From assembly GCA_947167395.1 (NCBI GenBank), contig CAMVHW010000002.1:1-39509 (forward strand): a stretch of DNA of 39,509 bases, given 5' to 3'. The position numbers and the translations under genes are program-made. The stretch is from an uncultured Bacteroidales bacterium. Its GTDB lineage: Bacteria; Bacteroidota; Bacteroidia; Bacteroidales; Paludibacteraceae. Position 1 is the stretch's first letter. Each line of letters opens with the position of its first letter. Below the pieces are notes generated by a model. It was given only the letters and a program-made list of their open reading frames with translations. It searched no databases and was not told where the DNA came from. This document shows positions 1-9,798 of the stretch, in pieces.

Positions 1-2299
1 CGTCGGCAGCATTACAGAAAGCGGTATATACTCCGGTGGTAACTCTTTTTCCGCTTATTGTTTTTCCGTCCCATACAGCCAAGCCGCCGTTGCTGATGGT
101 GCTGCAAACCAGATTACCGCCATTATCCACTATTTTCACCTCTGTATTATCCATCAAGCCTGTTATGGTAATTACTCCGTTAAAGTCGGATTTGACGGGG
201 TTGGGATAAGCATACACTTTTTCGTTCTTAAACTCAGGTTCGGGTTCGGCAGCATCGTTCTGATATGACATCAGACCGCCGTCAGTTCCCACAAACACTC
301 TGCCCGTAGCGGAATCAATGGCAATGGATAAAATTTTATTGGAAGGCAAGGGTGAGTTTTCGGTTGTAAAATGTTCAATGGTTTCCAATCCATCCTCGGA
401 AATCAAATAGAGTCCCGAACTCTCCGTTCCTATCCATTTACGATTGGCTCCGTCAATACAAATAGCGGAAATACGTTCTGTATCCAACAAGTAATCAGCA
501 AGGTTAGAGCCGTCATTACGAGGTATCTTGACCCGCTCACAGAGGTTGGACTTACGAAAATCAATTGTGTGGGGAATAATAAACAATCCTTTGTCTATTG
601 CCACCCATATATCGTTCTTCTTATCTTGGGCAATGGCATTGATAAGAGTAAAGGTTATTTCCTTACCGTCTTGATCGAAAAATGAGGATTGGAAGTATGT
701 ATTATCATCGCTATCATCAAGCGGTGTTCCGTTGTCATCATAGAGAATCAGTCCGGGTTGATAGCGGACGTATGGTATCCATTTCCAATTATCATAGCGA
801 CCATCGATAAATATCTCACCGGACGTATATACGGGAAAAAGAGTGTTGTTAATGTACAAACTATATACATTCCAATTGGATTGTCCTGTGTTTCTTGCGT
901 TGCGTATATCAGTGGGAGTGGCTATATGAAGAAACTTATCACCCATATTCAATACCCATAGATTGCCGTCTTTATCAAACATAGCGCCATCGGTACGAAT
1001 ATAATACATTTCCGAATTACCGGGGGCAGCCGTTGTTAAAGGACTATTGAGATGAGTGTATTGCATTATGGGTTCGTCATTGATAAACTCAAACAGACCT
1101 GTACCGTAGGACGTTACAAAATAATGATTAACATCAAAGGGGTCAACAGCCACATTCATAAAGTCCAATGACAATCCTTGCATTTTATTCTCTATATACC
1201 ACGAATAGATATTTTTCCATTTATCTTTACTTATGTCATATATCATCAGATGTCCGGCATAACGATTTTGTGTTGCCCACCTACCGCCCGACACAACATA
1301 TAGTCTGTTATTAACAACTTTCATACGATAGGGTATATTAACAATAGGACCTTCGGGTATAAAGACTTGTGTATCTGTACCTGTTTGTCTTACTAAACCA
1401 TCTGTGTTGGCGGCTAACCAATAGTTATTATCAGAATAAACAACATCAAACACCAAGTAAGGAGATATATGACTTATTAAATTATTATTCTTTTTGCACT
1501 CGGTTACACCTAACTCTTGCTGTATGAGAAACAAACGCGAATCGGTAAGTTTCATACCAGTGAAAAACCTATCTGATTCTATTTTGTGCCAACCTGTGGA
1601 AGAACGATAATGAATATGGTTATTAGCAATAGTATATAACTGATTATTAAAGACAATTATATCTTGATATATACTATCATCGGGCAATACATTAGAAATA
1701 GTCCATTCGTTATAATCCAAAAGATTGGACTTGAGATTAGCAGAATAAATGGAATTGGCTGTTATTGCATATATAGAGTCGGCATCCATTGTCATGTTTT
1801 TTATATCAACTTCTTTGCCTTCCAACCCTATATAATAGGTATCTGCTATTTCTTTCTTTGCCATATTGATAACCACGATACCAAAAGGCATACCCAAATA
1901 AGCCTTGTCCTTATAAATACGGACGGAGTTTGCTTTTTTGGAGGTATTCATTTGTTTATTTTGCAAATCGGACAATGCAGTTATCTGTCCGTTACTAACA
2001 AAGTCAATCAAGCCGTCTTCATAAACGACTAACAGTGTATTGTATTTACTATCGTAGGCTATATGGATAATATTTGAGCCGTGAAATCCGTCTTGTTTGG
2101 AAAAACAAGTCATTTCTTCCGTTGCTTTATCTATTTGAAAGAGTGCATTGCCTGCCAAAGCATATATTATATCGCCGGCATCAGCAACCTGTGTTACAAC
2201 ACCATAGGCTATATGCGACTTCCATGTGTACATCCCTTCGTCGGAATATGAAAGCAATGATATGAATATCAGAGAAGAAAGTAACAATAGTTTTTTCAT
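1..2299 (-). CDS. porZ: PorZ-like type IX secretion beta-propeller protein (partial, 3' end beyond left window edge)
   Basis: Open minus frame from ATG at 2299 to window edge, absent from the ORF track because it has no stop in the window. Translation begins MKKLLLLSSLIFISLLSYSDEGMYTWKSHIAYGVVTQVADAGDIIYALAGNALFQIDKATEEMTCFSKQDGFHGSNIIHIAYD and ends with a T9SS-CTD-like stretch (YPNPVKSDFNGVITITGLMDNTEVKIVDNGGNLV...GKRVTTGVYTAFCNAAD). Confidence 0.8.
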   Translation of the reverse strand, partial: MKKLLLLSSLIFISLLSYSDEGMYTWKSHIAYGVVTQVADAGDIIYALAGNALFQIDKATEEMTCFSKQDGFHGSNIIHIAYDSKYNTLLVVYEDGLIDFVSNGQITALSDLQNKQMNTSKKANSVRIYKDKAYLGMPFGIVVINMAKKEIADTYYIGLEGKEVDIKNMTMDADSIYAITANSIYSANLKSNLLDYNEWTISNVLPDDSIYQDIIVFNNQLYTIANNHIHYRSSTGWHKIESDRFFTGMKLTDSRLFLIQQELGVTECKKNNNLISHISPYLVFDVVYSDNNYWLAANTDGLVRQTGTDTQVFIPEGPIVNIPYRMKVVNNRLYVVSGGRWATQNRYAGHLMIYDISKDKWKNIYSWYIENKMQGLSLDFMNVAVDPFDVNHYFVTSYGTGLFEFINDEPIMQYTHLNSPLTTAAPGNSEMYYIRTDGAMFDKDGNLWVLNMGDKFLHIATPTDIRNARNTGQSNWNVYSLYINNTLFPVYTSGEIFIDGRYDNWKWIPYVRYQPGLILYDDNGTPLDDSDDNTYFQSSFFDQDGKEITFTLINAIAQDKKNDIWVAIDKGLFIIPHTIDFRKSNLCERVKIPRNDGSNLADYLLDTERISAICIDGANRKWIGTESSGLYLISEDGLETIEHFTTENSPLPSNKILSIAIDSATGRVFVGTDGGLMSYQNDAAEPEPEFKNEKVYAYPNPVKSDFNGVITITGLMDNTEVKIVDNGGNLVCSTISNGGLAVWDGKTISGKRVTTGVYTAFCNAAD

Positions 2300-2907
2300 A
2301 ACAAGCGTTTTTTAAGTTTTTCAACTGCTCTTGCTCTATGACTAATTGAATTTTTTACTTCAGCCGGCAGTTGTGCAAATGTATATTGGTATCCATCAGG
2401 AATAAAAACAGAGTCATAACCAAAACCTTTGTTTCCGTATTCTTTGTCGGCAATACAGCCATCTACCCTACCCTCCATTTGTTCTATCATTATGTCTTTA
2501 TTCAAATCAAAGCGACTAATGAGGGTAATAATTGTACGAAAGTGTGCTTTTCTGTCATTTTTATCTTTTAACAGTGTCAGTGCTTTTTGTCTATTGGCTG
2601 CGTCGTTATGTTCATCGCCTGCCCACCGAGCCGTTCTCACCCCGGGTTCATTATTCAAAACGGGGATTTCCAAACCCGTATCATCGGCAAAAACACCATC
2701 TATCTGTTTATCACTCGGGTGAGTGCTAATCCAATCCCATACCGTTTGGGCTTTCAATAATGAATTGGCTTGAAGTGTATCACCCGTTTCTTCTATTTCG
2801 CTTAAAAAACCTATATCTTTAAGCGATAAAACCACATAAGCTGAAGGAAGTATCTGTCTTACTTCCTCCAGCTTATGAGCGTTATTGGTGGCAAACACCA
2901 GTGTCAT
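2296..2907 (-). CDS. rdgB: RdgB/HAM1 family non-canonical purine NTP pyrophosphatase
   Basis: MTLVFATNNAHKLEEVRQIL..., FADDTGLEIPVLNNEPGVRTARWAG, YGNKGFGYDSVFIPDGY, AEVKNSISHRARA motifs. Confidence 0.95.
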   Translation of the reverse strand: MTLVFATNNAHKLEEVRQILPSAYVVLSLKDIGFLSEIEETGDTLQANSLLKAQTVWDWISTHPSDKQIDGVFADDTGLEIPVLNNEPGVRTARWAGDEHNDAANRQKALTLLKDKNDRKAHFRTIITLISRFDLNKDIMIEQMEGRVDGCIADKEYGNKGFGYDSVFIPDGYQYTFAQLPAEVKNSISHRARAVEKLKKRLL

Positions 2908-2908
2908 A

Positions 2909-4342
2909 TTATCGACGAGGTTTGATATCCAACTTTACGGGACGAATCATATTTTCAGGTGAAAGGATAGTATCCAACTCCTCTTTGGTAAGAATACCGT
3001 GTTCCAAAACCAACTCATACACACCCTTACCCGTTGCCATTGCTTCTTTGGCAATCTTGGTTGAGTTCTTATAGCCGATAATAGGATTGAGAGCCGTTAC
3101 AATACCTATTGAGCCGGTTATATAATTGCGGCAGCGTTCTTCGTTTGCCTTGATTCCATCGACACAATACTTACGTAGAACATCAAATCCGTTCATCATT
3201 ATTTCTGCACTCTCAAAGCAGCATTGAGCCATTGTGGGTTCCATAGCGTTCAGTTCCATTTGTGCTGCTTCGTTACACATAGCCACGCAAAGGTCGTTGC
3301 CTATCACTTTATATGATATTTGGTTCATCACCTCAGGTATGACAGGATTTACTTTGCCGGGCATTATGCTGCTACCGGGTTGACGAGCGGGAAGGTCAAT
3401 CTCGTGCAAACCGCATTTAGGACCTGAACCTAACAGACGAAGGTCGTTGCAAATTTTATTCATCTTGGTGGCAATACGGCGCAGTACACCTGAATAGCCT
3501 ACCATACAACTTGTGTCGGAAGTGGCGGCTACAAGGTCATCTGCAAGAACAACGTTCCAACCTGTTACCTCAGCCATAGCCTTAACGCACTTCTCTGAAT
3601 AACCGGGTTCGGAGCAAATACCTGTACCGATAGCAGTTGCACCCATATTGACTGTAAGGAACTCCTCAGCCGCATCGTTAAGGTGTTTAACTTCGTCACG
3701 AAGTATGGAAGCGAAAGCACCGAATGTTTGACCGAGAGTCATAGGAACGGCATCTTCTAATTGGGTTCGACCCATTTTGAGAACGTCCTTAAATTCCTCG
3801 GCTTTCTTTTGGAATGAATCAATAAGTTGCTCATAATGCTTCATATACTCCAAGTGGGTGGCATAAAGTCCCATGTGGATGGCAGCAGGATAAGCGTCAT
3901 TGGTTGATTGGCTGCAATTAACGTGGTCGTTAGGACTGCAATACTGATATTCACCGGGTTGGTGTCCCATAATCTGTAAAGCACGATTGGCTATAACCTC
4001 GTTGGCATTCATATTGGTGGTAGTGCCTGCACCACCTTGTATCATATCAACAGGGAACTGGTCGTGATGTTTACCTGCGAGTATTTCCTCACAAGCCTGT
4101 TTGATTCCACGGAACTGTTCATCGGTCAAAAGTCCTAATTCGTGATTAGCCATAGCAGCACCAAGTTTGGTATAAGCCAAACCGTTAACGAATGCAGGAT
4201 AATCGCAAAGTTTGAATTTTGAGATAGGGAAGTTCTCAATACCACGCTGTGTTTGCACACCATACAATGCCTCCACCGGAATTTGGAGTTCGCCAATCAA
4301 GTCGCTCTCTGTGCGAGTCTTGCCAGAAAAATTATTGTCCAT
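2909..4342 (-). CDS. aspA: Aspartate ammonia-lyase (fumarase/aspartase superfamily)
   Basis: GSSIMPGKVNPVIPEVMNQ signature; TESDLIGELQIPVEALYGVQTQRGIENFPIS N-terminus. Confidence 0.92.
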   Translation of the reverse strand: MDNNFSGKTRTESDLIGELQIPVEALYGVQTQRGIENFPISKFKLCDYPAFVNGLAYTKLGAAMANHELGLLTDEQFRGIKQACEEILAGKHHDQFPVDMIQGGAGTTTNMNANEVIANRALQIMGHQPGEYQYCSPNDHVNCSQSTNDAYPAAIHMGLYATHLEYMKHYEQLIDSFQKKAEEFKDVLKMGRTQLEDAVPMTLGQTFGAFASILRDEVKHLNDAAEEFLTVNMGATAIGTGICSEPGYSEKCVKAMAEVTGWNVVLADDLVAATSDTSCMVGYSGVLRRIATKMNKICNDLRLLGSGPKCGLHEIDLPARQPGSSIMPGKVNPVIPEVMNQISYKVIGNDLCVAMCNEAAQMELNAMEPTMAQCCFESAEIMMNGFDVLRKYCVDGIKANEERCRNYITGSIGIVTALNPIIGYKNSTKIAKEAMATGKGVYELVLEHGILTKEELDTILSPENMIRPVKLDIKPRR

Positions 4343-4369
4343 TCTTGTATAAATTTTTAGTTATACTGA

Positions 4370-4780
4370 TTATTGTATTTCTTCAACAGCCTGTGCAATA
4401 GAATTGGCTATTTGGCACATTTCTTCTGCATCTAATTCTAATTTAGGATTAGTGAAGAGCATATCTGTTTCCTTATTGAGAGGAATAAGGTGTATATGAA
4501 CATGGTTCACTTCCATTCCCAATACAGCCACACCAACGCGTTTGCAACCGGTGGCATTCTTTATACCTATTGCTATTTTTTTTGCATAAACTATCATATC
4601 CGCCAACAGATTATCGTCCAAATCGAATATATAATCCGCTTCGGGTTCGGGAAGTTTAGGAACGAGCAGTGTATGTCCTTTTACTAACGGATGAATATCC
4701 AAAAAGGCATAGAATTGGTCGTTTTCAGCGACTTTATAACTTGGTATGTTACCCTGTATGATTTGCGAAAAAATAGTCAT
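4370..4780 (-). CDS. HIT family protein
   Basis: MTIFSQIIQGNIPSYKVAENDQFYAFLDIHPLVKGHTLLVPK and HVHIHLIPL HIT motif. Confidence 0.95.
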   Translation of the reverse strand: MTIFSQIIQGNIPSYKVAENDQFYAFLDIHPLVKGHTLLVPKLPEPEADYIFDLDDNLLADMIVYAKKIAIGIKNATGCKRVGVAVLGMEVNHVHIHLIPLNKETDMLFTNPKLELDAEEMCQIANSIAQAVEEIQ

Positions 4781-4807
4781 AATAAATATTTAATTATTAG
4801 AGTTTTA

Positions 4808-5278
4808 TTATATGCTAATCTCTAAAATCTCGAAGTCCATCACTCCTGCCGGCACTTTCACCTTAGCCACTTCTCCCACTTTCTTCCCCATCAGTCCTTT
4901 GGCTATAGGTGTGGTTACAGCTATTTTGCCTTCCATTATATTAGCCTCACCTTCGGTAACTAATTGATATACTTTTTCTTTACCTGTTTGTTTAACACGT
5001 ACACGCACTTTTGTGAGTATCTGTACCTCATCTGTTTTGATAGTGGAAGCGTCAATAATGCGTGCGTCCATTATTTTGGCTTTGAGCATAGCAATTTTGC
5101 TTTCAAGGTGTCCTTGTTCTTCTTTTGCTGCGTCATATTCGGCATTTTCGCTCAAATCGCCTTTATCTCTTGCTTCGGCTATTGCCGCTATTACTCGCGG
5201 ACGCTCGGTTCCTTCGAGATATTGTAATTCGTCTTTAAGTTTCTGCAGACCTTCTGCAGTCATATAAGTTACTGCCAT
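4808..5278 (-). CDS. greA: Transcription elongation factor GreA
   Basis: YMTAEGLQKLKDELQYLE...RGDLSENAEYDAAKEEQ-like coiled coil, TPIAKGLMGKKVGEVAKVKVPAG. Confidence 0.95.
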   Translation of the reverse strand: MAVTYMTAEGLQKLKDELQYLEGTERPRVIAAIAEARDKGDLSENAEYDAAKEEQGHLESKIAMLKAKIMDARIIDASTIKTDEVQILTKVRVRVKQTGKEKVYQLVTEGEANIMEGKIAVTTPIAKGLMGKKVGEVAKVKVPAGVMDFEILEISI

Positions 5279-5442
5279 AATTTATTTAGTATTTAGTATT
5301 TTCTTGTTAGTATTTCAGATGTTATAATTGCACGTTTTAATTCATCTATATTGCTTATATCTATAAAATGATTTGCTTTATTATCAGCATTTTTATCAGT
5401 ATCGGTATTCATAAGTTAGTTATTAAAGTTGATAAAACATTT

Positions 5443-5482
5443 ATAAAACATCAGGAAACTTATGAGCCTCCTGATGTTTTAT
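5443..5482 (-). terminator. Inverted-repeat terminator downstream of C10 protease gene
   Basis: ATAAAACATCAGGA-N12-TCCTGATGTTTTAT, perfect 14-bp arms. Confidence 0.75.
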
Positions 5483-5500
5483 ATGTATTATAGTTAATTA

Positions 5501-6628
5501 TCAGCGGGCGATATATTTTTTTCCGTTCTTAATATAGATTTGTCCCGGAATCATTTCTTCTACTTCACGCCCTAAAATATCTCTTATCTTATCGTCGTTT
5601 ATTTGGTTATACACATCTTCCAAAGCGGTTGCTCTATCAGGCTCAATACCTACTATTAAGTTAAGAGAAGAATAAATAGATCTATCTATATTACCTTTTA
5701 TTTGGTACCAACCATTCATACCTCCACCCCATCCGAAATTAAAATGAACATAGAAATAATCAAGATTTTTATCACCTTTCAGAGTAACATATCCGTCTAT
5801 AACGTATGCGTGGAAAGCATCTTCACCTGTTTTACCGTTTTCATATCCGTCACAATAGATAGGACGACCGGCATTTATTTCGTCCATAAGAGTAGAAAGG
5901 AAAATGCTATTTTTCTGCAAGTCTGCCACACTTACTAATTTAAGATTTTTCTTATATTTGAAAAGTTCGGTCATAGCACCCACTACTTTATTACTGTTTG
6001 CTCCGCTTCCGTCAACGCCATATCCCATATAAACACCATATCCGCAGGCTTTCATAAGAAGAGCCACTGCGTCCCATTGTTCCTGCGTTTCTCCGGAAGA
6101 ATCCAAACCTGTATATGCAGGAAGCATATTATCCCAATCAAAAGCCAAGTTATTGTATGACATTTCAAGTTCTTGATTTATTTTGGTTGCTTGGAATTTT
6201 CTTTCTCCATTACTGCATACGTCAGGCCATCTCCAATAACGCATTATTTGTGCCATTGCAGTGGCAACACAGCCCGTTACACAATGTTTATCTCCTACTG
6301 TGGGTGTCATATAATTATAAGGCTTACCTTGATTGTATTTTATATCACCTAACAGCGGACCTATAGAGTCTTGCCAAGGAGCAGGAAAATCAAAGACAGT
6401 GGCAGGAGCGTTGTTAATAATATCTATATCCCCATATAGAAATTCAAGAGAAGATATGTTATCTTTATTTAATTCACAATTAGATGAAAAGCCTATAACT
6501 TCGCTGTTATTATCAAGAATAACAAATCCGCCTTTTGGATTATTATAGGCACGATAGACATTGTTAGAATCTGCTGCACTTATATAAGAGGCAACACAAA
6601 GACTGATAAAAAGAAAAATTTTTTTCAT
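5501..6628 (-). CDS. C10 family (streptopain-like) cysteine peptidase, secreted
   Basis: ORF trimmed to ATG M29 (MKKIFLFISLCVASYISA signal peptide; first ORF codon is TTG). YNYMTPTVGDKHCVTGCVATAMAQIMRYWRWPD catalytic Cys region and DAFHAYVIDGY His region; C-terminal tail DILGREVEEMIPGQIYIKNGKKYIAR. Confidence 0.85.
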   Translation of the reverse strand: MKKIFLFISLCVASYISAADSNNVYRAYNNPKGGFVILDNNSEVIGFSSNCELNKDNISSLEFLYGDIDIINNAPATVFDFPAPWQDSIGPLLGDIKYNQGKPYNYMTPTVGDKHCVTGCVATAMAQIMRYWRWPDVCSNGERKFQATKINQELEMSYNNLAFDWDNMLPAYTGLDSSGETQEQWDAVALLMKACGYGVYMGYGVDGSGANSNKVVGAMTELFKYKKNLKLVSVADLQKNSIFLSTLMDEINAGRPIYCDGYENGKTGEDAFHAYVIDGYVTLKGDKNLDYFYVHFNFGWGGGMNGWYQIKGNIDRSIYSSLNLIVGIEPDRATALEDVYNQINDDKIRDILGREVEEMIPGQIYIKNGKKYIAR

Positions 6629-6712
6629 ATTTATATTCCTTTTATAATTATTTACTGAGTAAAACGCCGCAAAAATAGGTAATAAAGTATAAAATGGAAA
6701 ATAAAAATTCAA

Positions 6713-7234
6713 CTATTCAATTATTTTTTCCAGAAGAACCATAGAATTTAAGTTTTCAAGTTCTTCTATAGGTTCGCCGCCATAACCTAATAATTCGGAT
6801 AATTGTCGTATAAAATCGGTATGTATATTTTCTATTGAGTCTGCTGTATCCAAATATATTATTTTATCAGTAATAAAATTGAAAATATCAGAATCGCTCA
6901 TCGGGTGTTTAAGTGTTTTTATCAAACATTCAGCAATAAAAAGCGACAGACATTGTCGTTTAATATCTGAATTGATGTAAGAAGGTATATAATGGTGGTT
7001 GGCATTTTGGATTGTATAATAGGATTTATCAGAAGTTTTTTTTATTGTTAGGTCCAACCAAGCGAGAGGTGAAAATATATTTTTGTTAAATCCTTTGTTT
7101 TTTTTAGATGTACTTCCTTTTCGTCCGTACAAAACTGCCATTATACGTCCATATTGTTTTGTGTACAGATGTAATAAGGTAGTGGAATCACTGTTGTTTT
7201 GAATTTGTAGTACGATAGCCTCTATATTTTCCAT
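6713..7234 (-). CDS. recO: RecO-like DNA repair protein, short (173 aa)
   Basis: N-terminal OB-fold-like IEAIVLQIQNNSDSTTLLHLYTKQYGRIMAVLYGRKGSTSKK; C-terminal region shorter than typical RecO. Confidence 0.7.
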   Translation of the reverse strand: MENIEAIVLQIQNNSDSTTLLHLYTKQYGRIMAVLYGRKGSTSKKNKGFNKNIFSPLAWLDLTIKKTSDKSYYTIQNANHHYIPSYINSDIKRQCLSLFIAECLIKTLKHPMSDSDIFNFITDKIIYLDTADSIENIHTDFIRQLSELLGYGGEPIEELENLNSMVLLEKIIE

Positions 7235-7450
7235 TTCAGCCTATGAGTGCAAACATATTATAAAAATAGAATTTTAAGTAAAAATCTTATATTTTATTAG
7301 TTTGTCAATTATTTTGATAAGTAGTTTAATTATTTATATATCAATATAATATATTTTTATTTTTTATATTTTTATTGTTGAAAATATTTATAAATATGTT
7401 TTATTAACCTATATTGACAAAGTATGGTTATTCAGTGTTGATAAAAATGT

Positions 7451-8398
7451 TTATAACCATTTTTTAAGTTTGAAAATCAGTAGTACAAATAGTGTAAAGA
7501 TAACCATTAGAGCCAGTGCCCAAAAGTATCCGTATTGCCAGTGCAGTTCAGGCATAAAATCGAAGTTCATTCCGTACATACTTGCCACGAGTGTTGGTGG
7601 AAGGAAGATGATGTTTACAACGGTGAATATCTTTATTATCTTGTTTTGTTCTATATTAACAAGTCCGAGGAATGTATCTTGCAGGTAGTCTAATCTGTCG
7701 AAGCCGAAGCGAGTGTAGTCAAATAGTGAGTTTATGTCTTTTATTATCATTGTGAGTCGAGGTTGTAGTTCTTGCGGAAATAAGTCACATTTAAGCAGAT
7801 TACTGATAACTCGTTGTTTATCCATTATGTTTTGTCGTATGACTGTAACTTTTTCTTGCAAGTCTTTTATTTGAATAAGAAAATCTTCGTCCACTTGGTC
7901 TTTGGTATTTATTTCGGTGGATAGTTTGGTAATGAGGTCGGTGGTATCTTCTATAAGGTCTGCGTCTTTTTCCACTCGTGTTTCCATAAGAGCGACCATA
8001 ACGTGATATCCATTTGGAAAATTACGTGTATTAACGAACATTTTTTTCATTGTTTCGTTAAAACTACCAAGTTCCAAGTCTCTGATAGTAACGAGTATAT
8101 TATTTTTTATAATGAAGTTGACAGGTACAACTTGGAAGTCGTCTGTAAGGAAGTTGGAGTTGGCTACAATAGAGTCGTCGGTTTGTATGTATCGGCTTGA
8201 CATCTCAATTTCTTCCATTTCTTCGTCTTCCTGTATGTCTATTTTAAGGAAACTCTCCAATGTATCCTCTGTTTTGTCGCTAACGTCCAGAAGATCTATC
8301 CAAATAATGTCGTGTTTATCGAGTGCTTTAAGTGCGCTGATTGATTTGGCAACTTTTATTTTTTCGCTGTCTTTATAGAATATTTTCAGTTCTGACAT
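7451..8398 (-). CDS. corA: CorA family magnesium/cobalt transporter
   Basis: C-terminal YGMNFDFMPELHWQYGYFWALALMVIFTLFVLLIFKLKKWL (GMN motif, two TM helices). Confidence 0.92.
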   Translation of the reverse strand: MSELKIFYKDSEKIKVAKSISALKALDKHDIIWIDLLDVSDKTEDTLESFLKIDIQEDEEMEEIEMSSRYIQTDDSIVANSNFLTDDFQVVPVNFIIKNNILVTIRDLELGSFNETMKKMFVNTRNFPNGYHVMVALMETRVEKDADLIEDTTDLITKLSTEINTKDQVDEDFLIQIKDLQEKVTVIRQNIMDKQRVISNLLKCDLFPQELQPRLTMIIKDINSLFDYTRFGFDRLDYLQDTFLGLVNIEQNKIIKIFTVVNIIFLPPTLVASMYGMNFDFMPELHWQYGYFWALALMVIFTLFVLLIFKLKKWL

Positions 8399-9174
8399 GA
8401 TTGCAAGTAATTAGTTAGTTCAACAAAGTCTTTAACTGCAAGTTGTTCCGGTCGCATTGTGAAAACGGGGTTGGAGAGAACGTTGTTTTGTTGTTGTTGC
8501 GGTATATTTTGTTCTATCCATTTTTTCAGTGAATTACGCATTTGTTTTCGTCGTTGGTTGAATGCTGTTTTCACTATTATTTTGAATAGTTCTTCATTAC
8601 AGTCAAGTTTATTACATTTATTTCTTGTTAGCCTGATGACTGCCGATTTGACTTTAGGAGGAGGTGAGAATACCCATTCGTCCACAGTAAAGAGATATTC
8701 GGTATTATAGTATGCTTGCAGAAAGACGCTTAATATACCGTAGTCTTTTTTTCCCGGTTTAGCCACAATACGTTCAGCCACTTCTTTTTGTATCATACCT
8801 GAACATATTGGTATTTGGTCTTTATATTCAAGCAATTTGAAGAATATCTGTGATGATATGTTATAAGGGTAATTACCTATAAGGTTGAACGATTGATCCT
8901 TATAGATATTTTTAAGGTCTATTTTGAGGAAGTCTCCCTCTATGAGGTTTAGTTGAGGGTAGTTATGATTAAGATATACAACCGACTCTTTATCGAGTTC
9001 TATTGCGGTCAGTTCTATATTTTTATTATTAAGAAGGAATTGTGTAAGCACTCCCATACCGGGTCCTATTTCCAGAACCTTACCTTGGGATATGGTATCA
9101 GCAATTTTTTGGGCAACTCCCAAGTCTTTCAAAAAGTGCTGACCCAATGATTTTTTGGCTCGTACTTGTTGCAT
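8386..9174 (-). CDS. rsmA: 16S rRNA dimethyladenosine transferase RsmA/KsgA
   Basis: AKKSLGQHFLKD, VLEIGPGMGVLT, LIGNYPYNISSQIFFKLL, FSPPPKVKSAVIRL. Confidence 0.97.
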   Translation of the reverse strand: MQQVRAKKSLGQHFLKDLGVAQKIADTISQGKVLEIGPGMGVLTQFLLNNKNIELTAIELDKESVVYLNHNYPQLNLIEGDFLKIDLKNIYKDQSFNLIGNYPYNISSQIFFKLLEYKDQIPICSGMIQKEVAERIVAKPGKKDYGILSVFLQAYYNTEYLFTVDEWVFSPPPKVKSAVIRLTRNKCNKLDCNEELFKIIVKTAFNQRRKQMRNSLKKWIEQNIPQQQQNNVLSNPVFTMRPEQLAVKDFVELTNYLQSCQN

Positions 9175-9280
9175 TTTCTTCGATGTCGTCGTCCATTTTT
9201 TACTGATTTATATTTTTATAGTGCTTTTTTGGAGTACTTTTGCGCTTGTTATAAGTGCTTATATACTTTCAGAAGAGTGC

Positions 9281-9313
9281 GCAAAAGTATAGTTTAGTGA
9301 GTAATTATGCAAA
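9281..9313 (-). promoter_or_regulatory. Bacteroidetes-type promoter for rsmA (TTTG-N20-TACTTTTGC)
   Basis: Top-strand GCAAAAGTA at 9281-9289 and CAAA at 9310-9313, exact 20-nt spacer. Confidence 0.6.
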
Positions 9314-9798
9314 GAATAGCCAATTTTATAAGTAACATTATCCTTTTTTTCTATAGTCCTTTCAAGAATTATATACCGTTGGTATTGTTTAAGTATGGTT
9401 TTTGCGGGGGATTGAATTTAGTTTTTGATTGGGTGTTATATTATATTGTATATCACTTTATTGCTTTACCTTTAAGTATAGATGGAGTTATACATTTTAC
9501 TTCATTTTTGGCAGTTACGCCTCATATTTTATCGTTGTGTATAGTATTTCCGATTACTTTATTGAGCGGCTTTTGGCTTAATAAGTACGTTACTTTTACT
9601 CAATCCACTTTGAGGGGACGAAGACAATTAGTGAGATATATATTGATAGTAATGGTTAATTTGTTGGTTAATTATGCGGGGTTAAAATTGTGTGTTGAGG
9701 TATTAAGTTGGTATCCAACTCCGAGTAAGATGTTGATAACTGTTATAACCGTTATTATCAGTTTTTTAGGTCAGCGATATTTTTCTTTTAAGAGTTAA
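9307..9798 (+). CDS. GtrA family membrane protein
   Basis: Four hydrophobic segments; FGLNxxxDxxLYY-like start and LNKYVTF / YFSFKS motifs typical of GtrA. Confidence 0.88.
   Translation: MQRIANFISNIILFFYSPFKNYIPLVLFKYGFCGGLNLVFDWVLYYIVYHFIALPLSIDGVIHFTSFLAVTPHILSLCIVFPITLLSGFWLNKYVTFTQSTLRGRRQLVRYILIVMVNLLVNYAGLKLCVEVLSWYPTPSKMLITVITVIISFLGQRYFSFKS

Noticed and set aside
371-2265. Plus-strand ORFs 371-685, 689-961, 1664-2032, 2074-2265
   Set aside because: All lie antisense within the continuous minus-strand porZ-like frame; their translations show no recognisable domain.
6629-6712. N-terminal extension of the C10 peptidase ORF
   Set aside because: First codon is TTG and the extension spans a TATTTTTGC promoter box; the signal peptide starts at M29.
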